Origin: Microstegium vimineum
Taxonomy: Eukaryota > Streptophyta > Magnoliopsida > Poales > Poaceae
Length of the DNA: 64,000 nucleotides
Assembly: GCA_022036555.1 (NCBI GenBank)
Contig: CM039129.1
Coordinates: forward strand, 25,019,305-25,083,304
Reading direction: 5' to 3'
Within the stretch, counting starts at the first letter, position 1. Every line of letters begins with the position of its first letter. The position numbers and the translations under genes were made by a program. Of this stretch, positions 46,542 through 58,539 are shown in pieces. Under the pieces are notes generated by a model. That model ran no database searches, was not told the DNA's origin, and was given only the letters and a program-made list of their open reading frames with translations.

Positions 46542-48321
46542 GCTTCCTAGTGACAGTGGTCAATGGCGTGGAGAAGGTCAAGTAGAGGCTTGCCGTGTCG
46601 ATGGACTAAGAGCGGTGAAGGGCGGAAGCGGGGCTTGGACTGAGGGACCATGGGCGCCAGCTGACTAGCTGTGGTGGCTAGTACTTGGCACCGGCGAGTG
46701 CGAGAAGACATGGAGGTAGACTGAGTCGACCGAGTCAAGACGCCGGACGAGCGGGTCGAGCGGAGACTCATGGGACTCAGAGTCCGACCGAGCGAGGAGA
46801 AGGTGGCTTGAGTCGAGCGATTTGGTGGGTTGGGACTCAAAACCATTAGAGGACGGTTTCCGAGTTTGGGCCTCAAAAGTTGGGGTTCAGTAGTTGAGCC
46901 CAAAGCTACCGGTGGCGGGTTTCCTGGATTTGGGCCTCAAAACTTAGGCAGAGCTTCCAAGGAAGCGGGGATGGCACGTGGCGGAATCCTGGAGGTTGCA
47001 TCGAGGCGACGACAACTCCTGGAAGGAAGCGGGGCCGTCCATTCAAAATGCGGGAGATATTTTTCGGAGCTTGGACTGCAATGCTTAGGCTAGGTAGTTC
47101 ACTCATTGTATCTAGGGGGGTCTTTGGGAAATAGCCAAATCCCGATAAGTAGGGGGTGAAGGGGTATCCCTGATCCCATCTCTTGAACCCTAATAATTTG
47201 CCCCAACTCTCTCTCTCTTTACCCTCTCTCTAGTTCTTGAGATCCCTAGGTTGATTTCACCAACCTTTGTAAGAACCTGGTTTTGTTGCGAGGAATCGGA
47301 GGCCGTAACCTCCATAAGGCATGCTGGCTTCATTTTCTTGATCGTGTCCCCGTTTTGCTTGTGTTCTTCGCGTTTTGCTTTTTGCTCCCTTTTTTCCCGA
47401 GATGATTTCTCTTTGTAGGGAGTAGCTCTTGCAAATCCGTTTGAATCAAGTTGTTCTTATTCGTGAGGAGCATCTTTGCACTGAAGGAATTCTCCACAAA
47501 CCTCACGAGTGCGTAGATCGGGCGATTTCTTTGCGGAGTTCTTTGTTCTTGCCCCTTTTCCCTCAAATCCTCGTTTTCCTTCAATCCTCACCAAATTGAG
47601 CGATGATTTCTTCAGGATAGCTCCTCCGTAGCACTAGAAACATGACTACCAAGTTGGGTTGCTAGTGGAGATCATTTGGTTAGGATTTGGGAAGATTTGG
47701 CGGAGAGAAAATCTCTTTTCGAGTTTTCTGCGTTTCTATCGGGGGCGTCGGACACTCCGACGGTTTGCGTCTTACGCTGGTACGTGCTGACGTCAGCATC
47801 CGTCGCTCGTCTTGTCTGCGTCCTTCGGTTTTGGCGTCGGACGCTCTTCGGAGTCCATCGCCCAGCGTCCGTCGCGTCTTGTGCGTTCTGCGTTTCCGTC
47901 AGGCTCTCGGGTAGGCCGACGGACGCTCATCCAAGCGTCCGTCGCTTCATTAGTTTTCAGCTTCTATTAGGCTCTCTGGAAGGCCGACGGACGCTCGCCT
48001 AAGCGTCCGTCGCTAGCGTCTGACACCCTGCCCTGGAGTGTCTGTCGCGCTGTCTTCCAGCGTCCGTTGCCCTGCTATTTAGCGTCCGTCGCCTGGGTTT
48101 CTGACTGTTTTGCTTGGGGTTCATGCCTCTTTCTCATAGAGGTTGAGAACTCAATCTTGGGGGTTTCCGGTGAGTTTTCCTCCACTGCCAGTGAGATTGC
48201 TTCCACTATCGGTTGAGCACCCAACAATTGGGTTTGGTTTTTGGGAAGAGTGGCCCGAATATTTCGAGAGAAATTTGAGGCTCACATTGACCCCCCTCTG
48301 GTCGCCGTTCTCGGTCCTTCA
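46542..48321 (+). repeat. 5' LTR of unit 2, lacking its first about 150 bases
   Basis: Homologous to unit 1's LTR from the block CCTAGTGACAGTGG (46546) to the end CGGTCCTTCA (48321). The middle part differs: where unit 1 has GTCCGG motifs, this LTR has GACGGACGC / GCGTCCGTC motifs (47745-48100). Both clusters start with GCGTCGGAC. Confidence 0.88.
47745..48100. repeat. GACGGACGC / GCGTCCGTC motif cluster in the unit 2 LTR
   Basis: About a dozen short CpG-rich motifs in both orientations (GCCGACGGACGCTC, AAGCGTCCGTCGC and variants). They form imperfect palindromes. The class matches the cluster before the env-like frame at 8550-8810. Confidence 0.8.
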
Positions 48322-48323
48322 TT

Positions 48324-48335
48324 TGGTATCAGAGC
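48324..48335 (+). other. Primer binding site of unit 2
   Basis: TGGTATCAGAGC, the initiator tRNA-Met type, two bases after the LTR end, as in unit 1. Confidence 0.92.
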
Positions 48336-48384
48336 CGGTTAAGGATCAATCCACCTTACACGGTTCTTGATCCGCGAAGGCGAC

Positions 48385-51300
48385 ATGGAGCGAGGTGCTG
48401 GTAAACCTCCTTACTTCGATGGAACCAACTTTGCCTATTAGAAGGTGCGCATGTCCGCTTACCTCCAAGGTCTTGACACGAAGTTTTGGGAGATTTGTGA
48501 GAATGAGAACTACATGGTTCTTGGCGCTCGCATCACTGATCTCCAAGTCTCGGAGCATGCGTCAAACGCAAGAGCCCGTAGCATTCTCTTCTCTTGTTTG
48601 TCTCTTCTGGAGTTTGAGCGGGTTTCGAGTCTCACTACGGCATGGGAGATCTGGCAAACACTCTTGAGATATCATGAGAGCAACCCTCGGATCAAGTCCA
48701 GACTCTTCGACATGTACCGTAGAGAGTACGAGAACTTTGCTCAGTTGGTCAGCGAATCTGTTGACGGGATGTTCACTCGCTTCCAATCAATCGTCAACAA
48801 GATGCGTGTTAATCGAGCCAACTTGCCTTATGATGATCATGAGATGGCTATCAAGCTTTTGCATGCTCTTGATAGGAAGGTATGGGAGATGAAGGTGGCT
48901 GCCATTCAGGAGTCACCGGGCTATGATGCCCTTACCGTGGACGAGATTGACTACCAGACCTGGGCCAAGCTTGAAAACTCGTCGAAACCATCTATGGCGT
49001 TGGTTTCTGGCCCCGGTGGTACGTCTTCTTCCTCCTCTGACCCTTCACACTCTTTGTTCGCTTTGTCTTTGATTTTTATGACAGAGGAGCAAGTGGAGGC
49101 TCTTGGAGATGACGAGCTCGCCCTAGTCATCACTAGGTTTTCACGGTTTCACAACAACCGTTTGAACCGACGAGTATGTCAGTGAGCTAAAGGCTAGGCC
49201 TAGCTTACTTGGTGCGTGCAAGTCTTGTTGAGGCATGCATTCCGAGCTGGCACAGAAGGATGCTAGGATTGTTGTATTAGAGAAGGTCAGCTCAGATAAC
49301 ACTAGAGAGTCGGATCTTTTTGAGGCTTTGGAGCTTGAGATCGCGTCGTACAGACACGACAAGATGCATACCGAGGAAGAAAACACACACCTTCGGTCCA
49401 TCTTGAGCTGGCTGTCTTGCCGAGAACCACAGTTGGGGATGTTGCTTAGCTAATGGAAGCGGGCTGGCAGCACGGGAGTAGGCTTTGCTATAGGTGAGAA
49501 GGATGATAGCATGTTCGGTAAGATCGGTGAGTGCAGTGGTTTTAGCATGAGTGAGAAACCCACCACACCAACCAAGTTTACCAAGTTTTCCCCACCTAAG
49601 CCTACCGACCCTACCAAGCTACCCGTGAGAGATGGTGTGTTTGAAGAGCCACCCAAAACCATTCCACAGAAGCAAGTGTGGATTGCCAAACCGAACCACC
49701 TTCGCAACCCACTTGACACACTGCCAGATATCTCTAGTGATCCCCTTCCTAAGAAAGATAGAGCCACCCAACCCAACAAGAGAGTGCCTACCAAGAGTGT
49801 GGTGAGGTACCATTGTGAGTATTGTGAGCGGGATGGGCATTTGGCTAAGTTTTGCTTTAGGAGGAAGAGAGATGATCGGAGGCAGGTTTGAGTTGAACAA
49901 CCGGGAGATGTATCACCCACGAGTTGGGGTGCGTGAACCGAAAGTTCAGAGGCGCACTTCTATATCTAGAGGTACAATGCCTCAAGGTGCTAGGCCTCAG
50001 GAGGCGAGACCACGTGGTGGTCGTGCCCGGCGTGGTACCGGTCGTGACCCATACGACTACGGGCCTCGTGGCGATGGCTTTACTCCAACCTTCTATAGCG
50101 GACCACATTTTCCCCATCGTGGTGATCGCTATCCTCCCATGGGACAGAAGATGTTTGGTTTTTCTCCTAAACCATTCTTTGGGAAAATGGGACAACACTG
50201 GTATCCTTCACAGTTTACTAACCCCAGTGTTGCACCGTTTGCTCACCCTATGTCTTTTTATTGATGTAGGAAGGAGGACTCGAGGAGACTTGGCTTGTGG
50301 ATTCCGGATGCTCACGACATATGAAGGCATGGGCACCACACTGAGTATATCACATTCGGGGACAAGAGTAAAGCTAAGGTTGTCTCCCGAGGGTTGATCC
50401 GAGTGAACTCTTCTTTTGTCCTCAAGGATGTTGCTTTGGTTGCGAATTTGCATTTTAACCTTCTTTCGGTTTCACAACTCCTTGATGACGGTTTTGAAGT
50501 GAGTTTCAAGCCTAATCTCTCTCGGATTTTGGACTCTCGTGGTGAGCTTGTTTGCCGGATTTTACCCTTCGGGATGGTTTTTCGTGCGGATTTTACTATC
50601 TCTTCCGGACCTTGTCGTTGTCTTCTTGCCGGTTCTTCTTCCGAACTTTGGAAGTGGCATAGGAGATTGGGACATTTAAGTTTTGACTTGCTTGCAAGGC
50701 TTAGCTCAATGGACCTTATCCAAGGATTTCCAAAGCTAAAGTTCGAGAAGGATTTGGTTTGCCATCCTTGCACGCATGGCAAGATGGTTGCTGCTTCCCA
50801 TCCTCCTGTGACAGAGATCATGACAACTCGACCCGGCGAGCTCTTACACATGGACACAGTTGGTGCAGCCCGGGTCAGGTCAGAAGGAGGGAAGTGGTAT
50901 GCGGTTGTAGTCGTTGATGACTACTTGAGATACTCTTGGGTGTTCTTTTTGGAGAGTAAGGATGAGGCTTTTCCACTTGTTCGAGATCTGATTTTGAGAT
51001 TGCAAAATGAACTACCTAAGAATGCCATGAGAGATATCCGTAGTGACAATGGCACAAAATTCAAGAATGCTCACTTTGCAACTCTTTGCTCTTATTTGGG
51101 TCTCGATGACCAGTTTTCCTCACCTCACACTCCCCAGCAGAACGGTGTTGTTGAGCACAAGAATCGGACCCTTGTTGAGATGGCCAGGACGATGCTCGAT
51201 GAGCATAGGACTCCTAGGTGGTATTGGGCCGAAGCACTCAGTTCTTCTTGCTATGTTTCCAATCGCATTTTTCTCCGAGCTTTGAAGAAAAAGACTTCTT

Positions 51301-52576
51301 ATGAGTTGTGATTTGGGAGACCACCCTAGGTAAGTCACCTACGGGTGTTTGGGTGCAAGTGTTTCATCCTCAAAAAGGGCGCTAAGTTGGACGAATTTGA
51401 GTCTCGGTCTTCTGATGGTATCTTTCTTGGTTATTCTACTCACTCTCGTGCTTATCGTGCACTTAACCGTGAGACTAACCGAGTGATGGAGATTTGTGAG
51501 ATTACTTTCGATGAGACTATGCCCTGTGTTTCCACCGATTTTGAGCTTGCAGGTGATGATGAGGTGAACACTAGCATCTTTGTGGAGGAGGAGCAGGACG
51601 ATGCTGATTGGGGTGATCCCAAGCCGACTCCACCGGCTGCCCCCATCGACCCTGCGACGTCTACTTCGGCTCACGGCCCCGACCCGACTACTTCCTCTAC
51701 ATGGGGGGCCGTTCAAGCATGATGGGAGAGTTTACCTTCTTTCTCAGGTTGCAAATCAAGCAAACCCCGGAAGGGACGTTTGTGCACCAAGCCAAGTACA
51801 CGAAGGATATCTTGAAGAAGTTTGACATGGGTGAGACAAAGCCTCTTTCGACGCCCACGTCGACTACGACTGCCTTGGATGCGGACGAGGAAGGAGAGGC
51901 AGTTGACCAGATGGTGTACCGAAGCATGATCGGGTCGCTTTTGAACCTGACGTCGACCCGGCCGGACATTCAGTTCTCCGTCTGCTTGTGTACACGCTTT
52001 CGGGCGACCCCACGGACTTCGCACAAGCAGGCGGTGAAACGCATCATGTGGTACTTGCGATTCCCTCCCGAATTTGGTCGTTGGTTTTCCACCTCCTCCT
52101 CTATTGTGCTTTGCGGTTATTCTGATGCCAACTTTGTCGGTTGTCGTCTTGATCGGAAGTCCACTTATGGGACTTGCCAGTTTCTCGAGTCTTCTCTTGT
52201 GTCTTGGTCTTCTCGCAAACAGTCTAGCGTGGCACAGTCGACGTGCGAAGCTGAGTACGTTGTCGCGGCTAGTTGTTGCTCGCAGTTGATTTGGATGATT
52301 GCCACTTTGAAGGATTTCGGTCTTGAGCTTACTAAGGTGTCTGTGCTTTGCGATAGCACGAGTGCAATTAGTGTGGCCAAAAATCCCGTGCTTCACTCTA
52401 AGACCAAGCACATTGAGGTCCACTTTCACTTCTTGCGTGATCACTACGAGAAGGGCGACATTGACCCCCGGCATGTCAAGACCCACAACCAGCTTGCGGA
52501 TATTCTCACAAAGTATTTGGATCAAGCTGCGTTTTCTCGCCATCGGGGCGAGTTGGGTGTGTGTTTCCCCTTTTAG
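48385..52576 (+). pseudogene. Sirevirus gag-pol of unit 2 (broken, RT core deleted)
   Basis: Starts like unit 1 (MERGAGKPPYFDGTNFAY) but has a TAG at 48439. Gag helices run to 49185; the first zinc knuckle is missing. A segment absent from unit 1 follows (49190-50270), with a helical part (MHSELAQKDARIVVLEKV) and a second knuckle HCEYCERDGHLAKFC (about 49812). Protease LVDSGCSRHM (about 50300) is shortened just after the active site. GAG-pre-integrase and the integrase core (HMDTVGA, RSDNGTKF, VVEHKNRT) run to a TGA near 51309. At about 51716 the frame jumps from the linker directly to MMGEFTFFLRLQIKQ, deleting some 0.85 kb with the catalytic RT core. RNase H (CGYSDANFVG, STCEAEYVV) then reaches the stop at 52576. 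Confidence 0.9.
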
Positions 52577-53501
52577 TTGAGGGAAACCTTTTGTGTATCA
52601 TAGTTCTTTTTGGTTCCTTTCTTTCTTTTCTTTGCTGTCTTCTTAGTGTTAATTGGTGTCAATGCATTGTGCATCTCATTTGCATTTGTGACATAGTTCA
52701 TTTTAAGCTTCATACCTATAGTCGATATAATGAATCTATGCTCTGTTTGAGGTGCTTTATGTCTCTACGGTGTTTCCTAACTTAGACTCTTTTTGATCTC
52801 TAGACATGCAATAGAGCTAAGTTAGAAAAGCTTTAAAACTGAAATTAATTCCCCATGTCACCTCTGAAATGGCACTAGCATGTGTAGGCTTTTGAAGATC
52901 CTTCTTGGCTGCCTTGTATATAGCTTGTAACTATGGATCTTCATTGTTTCATTCACTACCTTTGAGCATCATGATTAATTTGATCTAAAATGAAATTGCT
53001 CTATGAATTGTGAATTGGAAAGATCGAGTTGGGTCTGCATTGTGAGCACTTCACCGTGTGTTCGAGACTGCTTCCCATATGGGTGGAACTTGAGCGGTGT
53101 CGTGTATGACCAAAACCGGTGTGTCAAGTCCTTTGACTTCGCCCGGTTGGTAAGAAGTGGCATCACTTTTCTTACAACCACTCGCATACAACTTAAATGT
53201 GCCTAAAACTGAAACTTGTTTGCAAAACTCTGAAATTTGAAAAATTCATTCAGTTGGGTCATTGGCTTGTTGTATGAACTTTGCTAGGGATAGTTCTACT
53301 TGCTATACATGAGATTGCTTTGAGATAGATCATATCTCGTTTGCCATGTCTAGTTGTCTCTAGGAGGTGATACCGTTTCTCTGCTCTCACATGTAATGCT
53401 CTCTAGAATATCTTCTAAAGCGATCTTAAGCTCAACTTGAGTCTTTGTTGGGCACGTAGAGCTTTTCCTATTCTCACACGATCACATCACTTAGAGCATC
53501 T
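52577..53501 (+). other. 3' noncoding region of unit 2
   Basis: Homologous to unit 1 at about 35565-36500 without new features. It ends at the insertion point of element C, before the PPT series is reached. Confidence 0.8.
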
Positions 53502-54621
53502 TGTTGACACAAAAAGCGTCAGATCTGTGAACACCTCGGGCTATTACCCAAAGCTCGGTATTCCGGAGGCGTGCCAGTCGATTTGACCAATCAATCGACA
53601 AGGATGATAACTAGAACAAACTGAACGAGATGACAGCGATGCGCCCGGACGTCAAGGCTCAGATTGATCAAGGATAACTAGAGCAGAGCTGAACGAGGCA
53701 AACAGCGATGCGCCCGGATTGCCAAAGCTCAGAGATACTCCCACGCAGAACTAGCAAGGATTTGACGGAGATCAAGGTGATGCAGCCCGTCGAAAGCTTG
53801 AAGAACTCCTTGATAGCTATAACTAATGCATAAAAAAGGGTAAATTGCGATAAAAGGTAGAATAAGATAAAATTGGTTTGTTTTTGAATTGGATTGTATA
53901 TTTTCCATGGCCCTCGGGCACATATTTATACTCCCGCATGGAGAGTTGTACAAAGACACGACACATATCCTTTCTAAAACAAACTCCTACTTCTAAGGAA
54001 ACTGACTCGCGTAGGAGCCGGATAACAATATTTATTTCCTAAACAAACACACCTATTTTAAAGGAAAATAAACGACCCATGCAAGAGTCGGACTCAAACT
54101 ACTATAATAATACTGGCACAAGACACCAGTTTCCTTATACTTCTTTTCGATGGAAACTTTCCATCGGCAGACCCCTTCAATCCGCACCTTCCTTCTTTGG
54201 CCACTTGTAATCCTCCACTGCCGCTAAGTGCTAAGTCACGCCCATCGGCATCGGCAATACTTTCCCAATAGGCAATCGGCAGCATCTCTTCGTCGACAAT
54301 CGGCAATGAGCCCTTATCGGCAATCGGCCACCATCTTCCATCGGCAATCGGCAACGAGCCCTTATCGGCAATCGACAACCATCCTCCATCGGCAATCGCC
54401 AAGCCATCGGCGATGACTTTTCATCGGCAATCAGTTTCAGCAAGACTTCACCAATTAACTTGTCGGCAAAGCTCATCAGCTTCCATCGACAACACACTTA
54501 GTCTTCCCGCAGCACTCCCATCGGCAATATCGGCTCAAAACTTTCCCGATGTCGATGGAGAACGGCGACTGACCAGTCAAGCCTCAGTCCATTCGACACG
54601 TGTCGAAAAACGGTGTCAACA
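53502..54621 (-). repeat. 3' LTR of element C (1,120 bp)
   Basis: In plus-strand view TGTTGACACAAAAAGCG to CGGTGTCAACA. Minus-strand TATA at 53923-53930. Two copies of GATGCGCCCGGA lie near 53640 and 53708. Twelve copies of ATCGGCA, all on the plus strand, lie in about 370 bases (54160-54530). Confidence 0.92.
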
Positions 54622-54637
54622 CATGCCCCCCAGTCTC
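54622..54637 (-). other. Polypurine tract of element C
   Basis: In plus-strand view CATGCCCCCCAGTCTC follows the LTR; its complement GAGACTGGGGGGCATG is a purine tract like that of element A. Confidence 0.85.
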
Positions 54638-54878
54638 GGAGCCTATAATACTTTATGTGCCAAAATTCTCTCCACTGTAGCCGTTGTTGTAGCCGTTACC
54701 TCCGAGATAGACGTACGGTTTCCTCGATCCCCGCGTGTGGAACCGCAATTTAATAATAAAATCCCTCGATTGTAGCACAAACAGTTGCAAACCACCTCGA
54801 TCACCGCGCGTATCTACCGCGGGCCTCTCCACATTCCTGCAGTGTGAAACCGAACCCCAAAATACCCCTGAACAGGAT

Positions 54879-54885
54879 TATAAAA
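54879..54885 (+). promoter_or_regulatory. TATA box of the antisense PMD gene, copy C
   Basis: GATTATAAAAGTTACC, 163 bases before the ATG at 55042, in the same place and nearly the same sequence as in copy A. A CT-rich stretch follows (54900-54950), as in many plant promoters. Confidence 0.6.
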
Positions 54886-55041
54886 GTTACCGGGATCCAC
54901 ACTCCCTTTTTTACCCGAGCCCATTTTCACTTTCACCTTCCTGTCTTCGTCTTCAACCTCCAGCCGCGCTGAAGAACACAAGCTCGAGCAACAGTGTTCC
55001 TCCATAATCAAGGACGAACTGCAAGCATTCCTTTGACCCCA

Positions 55042-58000
55042 ATGGCGATCCAAGTCGACATCCCGAAGTTAAGACTCATTCTCCACCTAATCCACCCTTC
55101 TGCTGGTTCCTTTTCTCGCATAAATCTGGATTTATCCCCATTCTTTTTCTGCTTCGTCCCTCCTTCTTCGAACCCTAGGAACTGTAAAATAAGGTAGTGA
55201 TTCCCCTCGCCGGTTCCAACCTCAGCTGTCTCGGTCCAATGGGCAATCCAGACCCCACCTTCATCATTAACGCAGAAACCAACCGGGTACCGCTTAGATC
55301 TGAGAGCTTTGATCTAGGACTGTGGAAGGACACATTCTGCTCATGGCCCAAGCCTACTAAGGGATGGAAGAACTGGTACTTGAGAATAATCAGATCATAG
55401 CAAGTGTACTGGAAGGAGCGTAATCTGGATCAGTGTGTCAGGCTTTCAATTGCCGACATGGAGAAGAACGAAAACTTAATGATGGCAGCATCATACTTCT
55501 GGTCCGATAGTATGAATGCTTTCCTCTTTAGGCATGGACCAGCTACCCCAACCCTTGCCGATGTCTACATGCTGACCGGCTTGGACATCACCTCCGCTGA
55601 TAAATTCACCCTCTTCAACAGAAAAGTCGAGTATAAGATGAATACCCGGAATATCGGTGGTTGGACGGGCTACATCAAGGAGAACCAGAAAACCGGATCG
55701 GTAAACCAACGGGAGCATGCCATCTTCCTGAACATGTGGCTGGAGAAGTTTGTCTTCTGTGGCAAAACCGTCGGTCCGACCACTATGCACCTTCCAGCAG
55801 CCGAGCTACTTGCCGATGGAACAACGCTTCCCTTAGGCAGATACCTTCTTGGATCAGTATACCGATTGCTGCATCAAGTGTCCCAGAAGCTACTTCTAGG
55901 AGAACCCATCGACAATTTTGGAGGCCCTTGGTGGTTTGTCAATCTATGGCTGAATGCACACATGCACAAGGCTCTCGAGTTTGATCTGTTTGCCCAACAA
56001 TTCTCGAGGGACATATCAGAAGATTACCGATACGACGATGACGAATCGGCAACTCGCCCTCCGCTTAACTTTGGAGAGGCTATCATAGTGCTGCCAGGTA
56101 CCGATGCCGATGTGGAGCACTTCGGCTACTATTTCCAGAAGTTCTACAACGGACTTCCCTCCTCGGAACGGGCCTGGTGGCCATATCTTGACGAACACAA
56201 CCAGTTCCCGTTGCTGTTCAACTTGTCTGATATGAGCTTGCCTGAAAACCAAGCAATCATGAGAGTCAGCATCACTCCCCGAGCCATCCCAGTGAATATC
56301 TTTGGATCCGGGAAGAATGCTTCACCATCCTATGAGTTTTACTACCCATCGGCAGCAGCGAGACAACTGGCATTTGGCCAACTGCCGATCAAGCTCTGCT
56401 TCTCCAAGGTAGTAAGACCTAGGCAGACAATCTCTAGTAATCTGGACTGGAATAAAGTCATCAGCCTTCCTGCCAATGCCGATCTGTCAGACCTTGACTT
56501 GTCTTCCTGGTCGCCAACCTCCTTCATCACCAACGAGTTCAAGTCTTGGTGGCAAGAGTGGAAGTGCCAGTTACTCGCCAAGTCTTCGCACTATTATCGG
56601 CACCTGATTGACGCCGATTACATCATCCCCGATGATGCAGTAAGTCTGCTATCTGATATACTTTTAATACTTTATTTTTTTCATCGGTATTAGCACTTAA
56701 ACTCTTTTGCATCTGACAGGCCGATGATCTGGTTCCTACAATGAGCAGCAGTGGCAGGCCCTTTAATCTGCGGATAATGGGCCCCATATCTATCATCGGC
56801 ACCAAATCTCCGATGCTGGCTGCTTTCACACCTCAACAGGTACCTACGCCGACACCTACAAAAGCCCAGGCTACATCGGCTGCTGTTGTTGCCTTGACGC
56901 GAGTTTATGCAGTAAACTCATCTTTACTTGTACCGATTACATATTGTTTCATCGGCAACATTCCATCTTGTGTAACTTGTTCTATACTTTTCAGGCACTA
57001 TGGTCATCGGCATCTGCTTCCAGCAGGCAAACACCTTCCAGCCCGGCTGCCGATGCCCCCCGGTCTTCGTCCAAGCGGGTTGGCTCCCCTGCTGCTGCGC
57101 CGACGAAGAAGAGACGTTTGAGGCTGGCTTCTCCACCATCGGCTCCAACTGCACCATCAGCTGCCGATGCACAATCAACGGCACCCTCATCGGCCCCAGT
57201 TGCGCCAACTGCCGGCGGGTCATCGGCAGAACCTCCATTAGTGAGCGTGCCTGATCAACCGATGGACGACGTCCCAGACCAAGTTATAACTCCGCCTGTT
57301 ATGATAGCGGAAGCATCGTCATCGGCACCATCGGCCAGACTACCCGATGCAGAAACAACTCCGGCCATAGCAGCAGAGGCAACGTCGACATCGGCACCGT
57401 TGGCCGAAGTCCCTGATGATAGAGTGGGATTGCCGCCACAAGAACCGGCCATCATATCAGAAGCGATGCCGACAACAACTACGCCAGCACCAGCGGGATC
57501 GGCTGCTTCTCCAACAAGGGCCCAGTCATCGGCATTTGCTGCCGATGTCCAAGATGAAGCCGGACCATCCGGTATGCCAAGTCCCGGGCAGGAGATCCGC
57601 TTCAAGACGGTAAGTCGATTACCTTAAAACTCATAGTATAACTTTTCAATCGGCATATTTTAACTTCTCTGTTTTCAGGCTCAGGACTCTCCAGACAGCC
57701 TCTTCTCCTACAGCCTGAACCCCCGGGACGAGGATGAACATCAAGGCCGCATTCAAGCGAACAGCCTATTCTCTTTTTCCATTGACGTCCCCGATGATGA
57801 TGAAGAGGAGAGCTTCGTCCCCACCTTGTCGGCAGAGATTAAATCTAAACTGGAAGAACTGCTCTCCTTGCTGCTACAAGACACGTCTCAACTCATCCAG
57901 GACTCATCGGCAGCAAGGATTGCATTCAAGGATATCCAAAGCCATCTCTCCGCCGACGTAGCAGAAGTCCTTCTCCAGGCAGCCTCTATCGACATCAAAC

Positions 58001-58422
58001 AGATCCAGTACCAGAGGCTTGCCCGTCGTATCGCCGATAGGGCCGCTCAAGCCAAGAGCGAAGAAGAGAAGCTCAAATTCAAACACATTGCCGATGAGAA
58101 GCACAAAGGCATCGGTCAAGCAGAAGTCTCCATCGGCAACCTTGATCAAGAAATTTCCCGGCTATCGGCAAAGAAGGAGGAGCTGCTTGCGGAGTTACAG
58201 AAGGTTGAGGGGGATCTGACTGCAGCCAACCAGCAGAGAACCCAACTATCCGACTCCATCAAAGTCCTGCGGCGAGAAAGGGACCAGAATGCACGACACG
58301 CTATATTGTGGAAGAAGAAAATCAAGCCGGTCGAGGGCTCTGCCGATGCCGACGCCAAGGAGATGGACAATATAGAGCAAATTCGCCTGCGTGCGATATC
58401 AGTTATCCACTCCTTACTGTAA
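55042..58422 (+). pseudogene. Antisense PMD-like gene, copy C (5 exons, lightly damaged)
   Basis: Exons: 55042-55068, 55179-56639, 56720-56911, 56995-57609, 57679-58422. Each length divides by three (9, 487, 64, 205 and 248 codons including the stop), so all introns are phase 0 and the full product would be 1,012 residues. Exon 2 holds the PMD-like region (WPKPTKGWKNWYLR, FLFRHGPATPTLADVYML, LNMWLEKFVFCGKTVGPT, WWFVNLWLNAHMH). Exon 4 is Ala/Ser/Pro-rich with a nuclear-signal-like KKRRLRL. Exon 5 has a long coiled coil (SAKKEELLAELQKVE) and ends RLRAISVIHSLL. Breaks: the exon-1 donor is TT instead of GT, and exon 2 has a TAA (55185-55187) and a TAG (about 55398). Exons 3 to 5 and their splice sites are intact. 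Function unknown. Confidence 0.82.
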
Positions 58423-58539
58423 TTTATCTGTAGTGTCGGAAAGAATTGTAACCTGATACTTGATTTTGACTTGTAATATAATGCCAGTCTGTTTTTACCG
58501 ATGTTTTATAATTTTCTCTTATCGGCATTCGATTAAGCA
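58423..58539. other. Convergent junction between PMD gene and integrase
   Basis: Only 117 bases separate the PMD stop (plus) from the integrase stop (minus), and 112 in element B. Both transcripts need 3' ends here or must overlap, so sense and antisense RNAs of the element probably form double-stranded RNA over their tails. Confidence 0.5.

Larger units (their letters stand above)
46542..53501 (+). mobile_element. Sirevirus unit 2 (5' LTR truncated, 3' end interrupted)
   Basis: A plus-strand element lacking about the first 150 bases of its 5' LTR, followed by PBS, gag-pol and 3' noncoding DNA. At 53501 it is cut by element C after the bases AGAGCATCT. Unit 1 has AGAGCATCTATTCATTG at the matching place, so the target there was intact before insertion. 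The remainder of unit 2 should continue right of element C. Confidence 0.88.
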
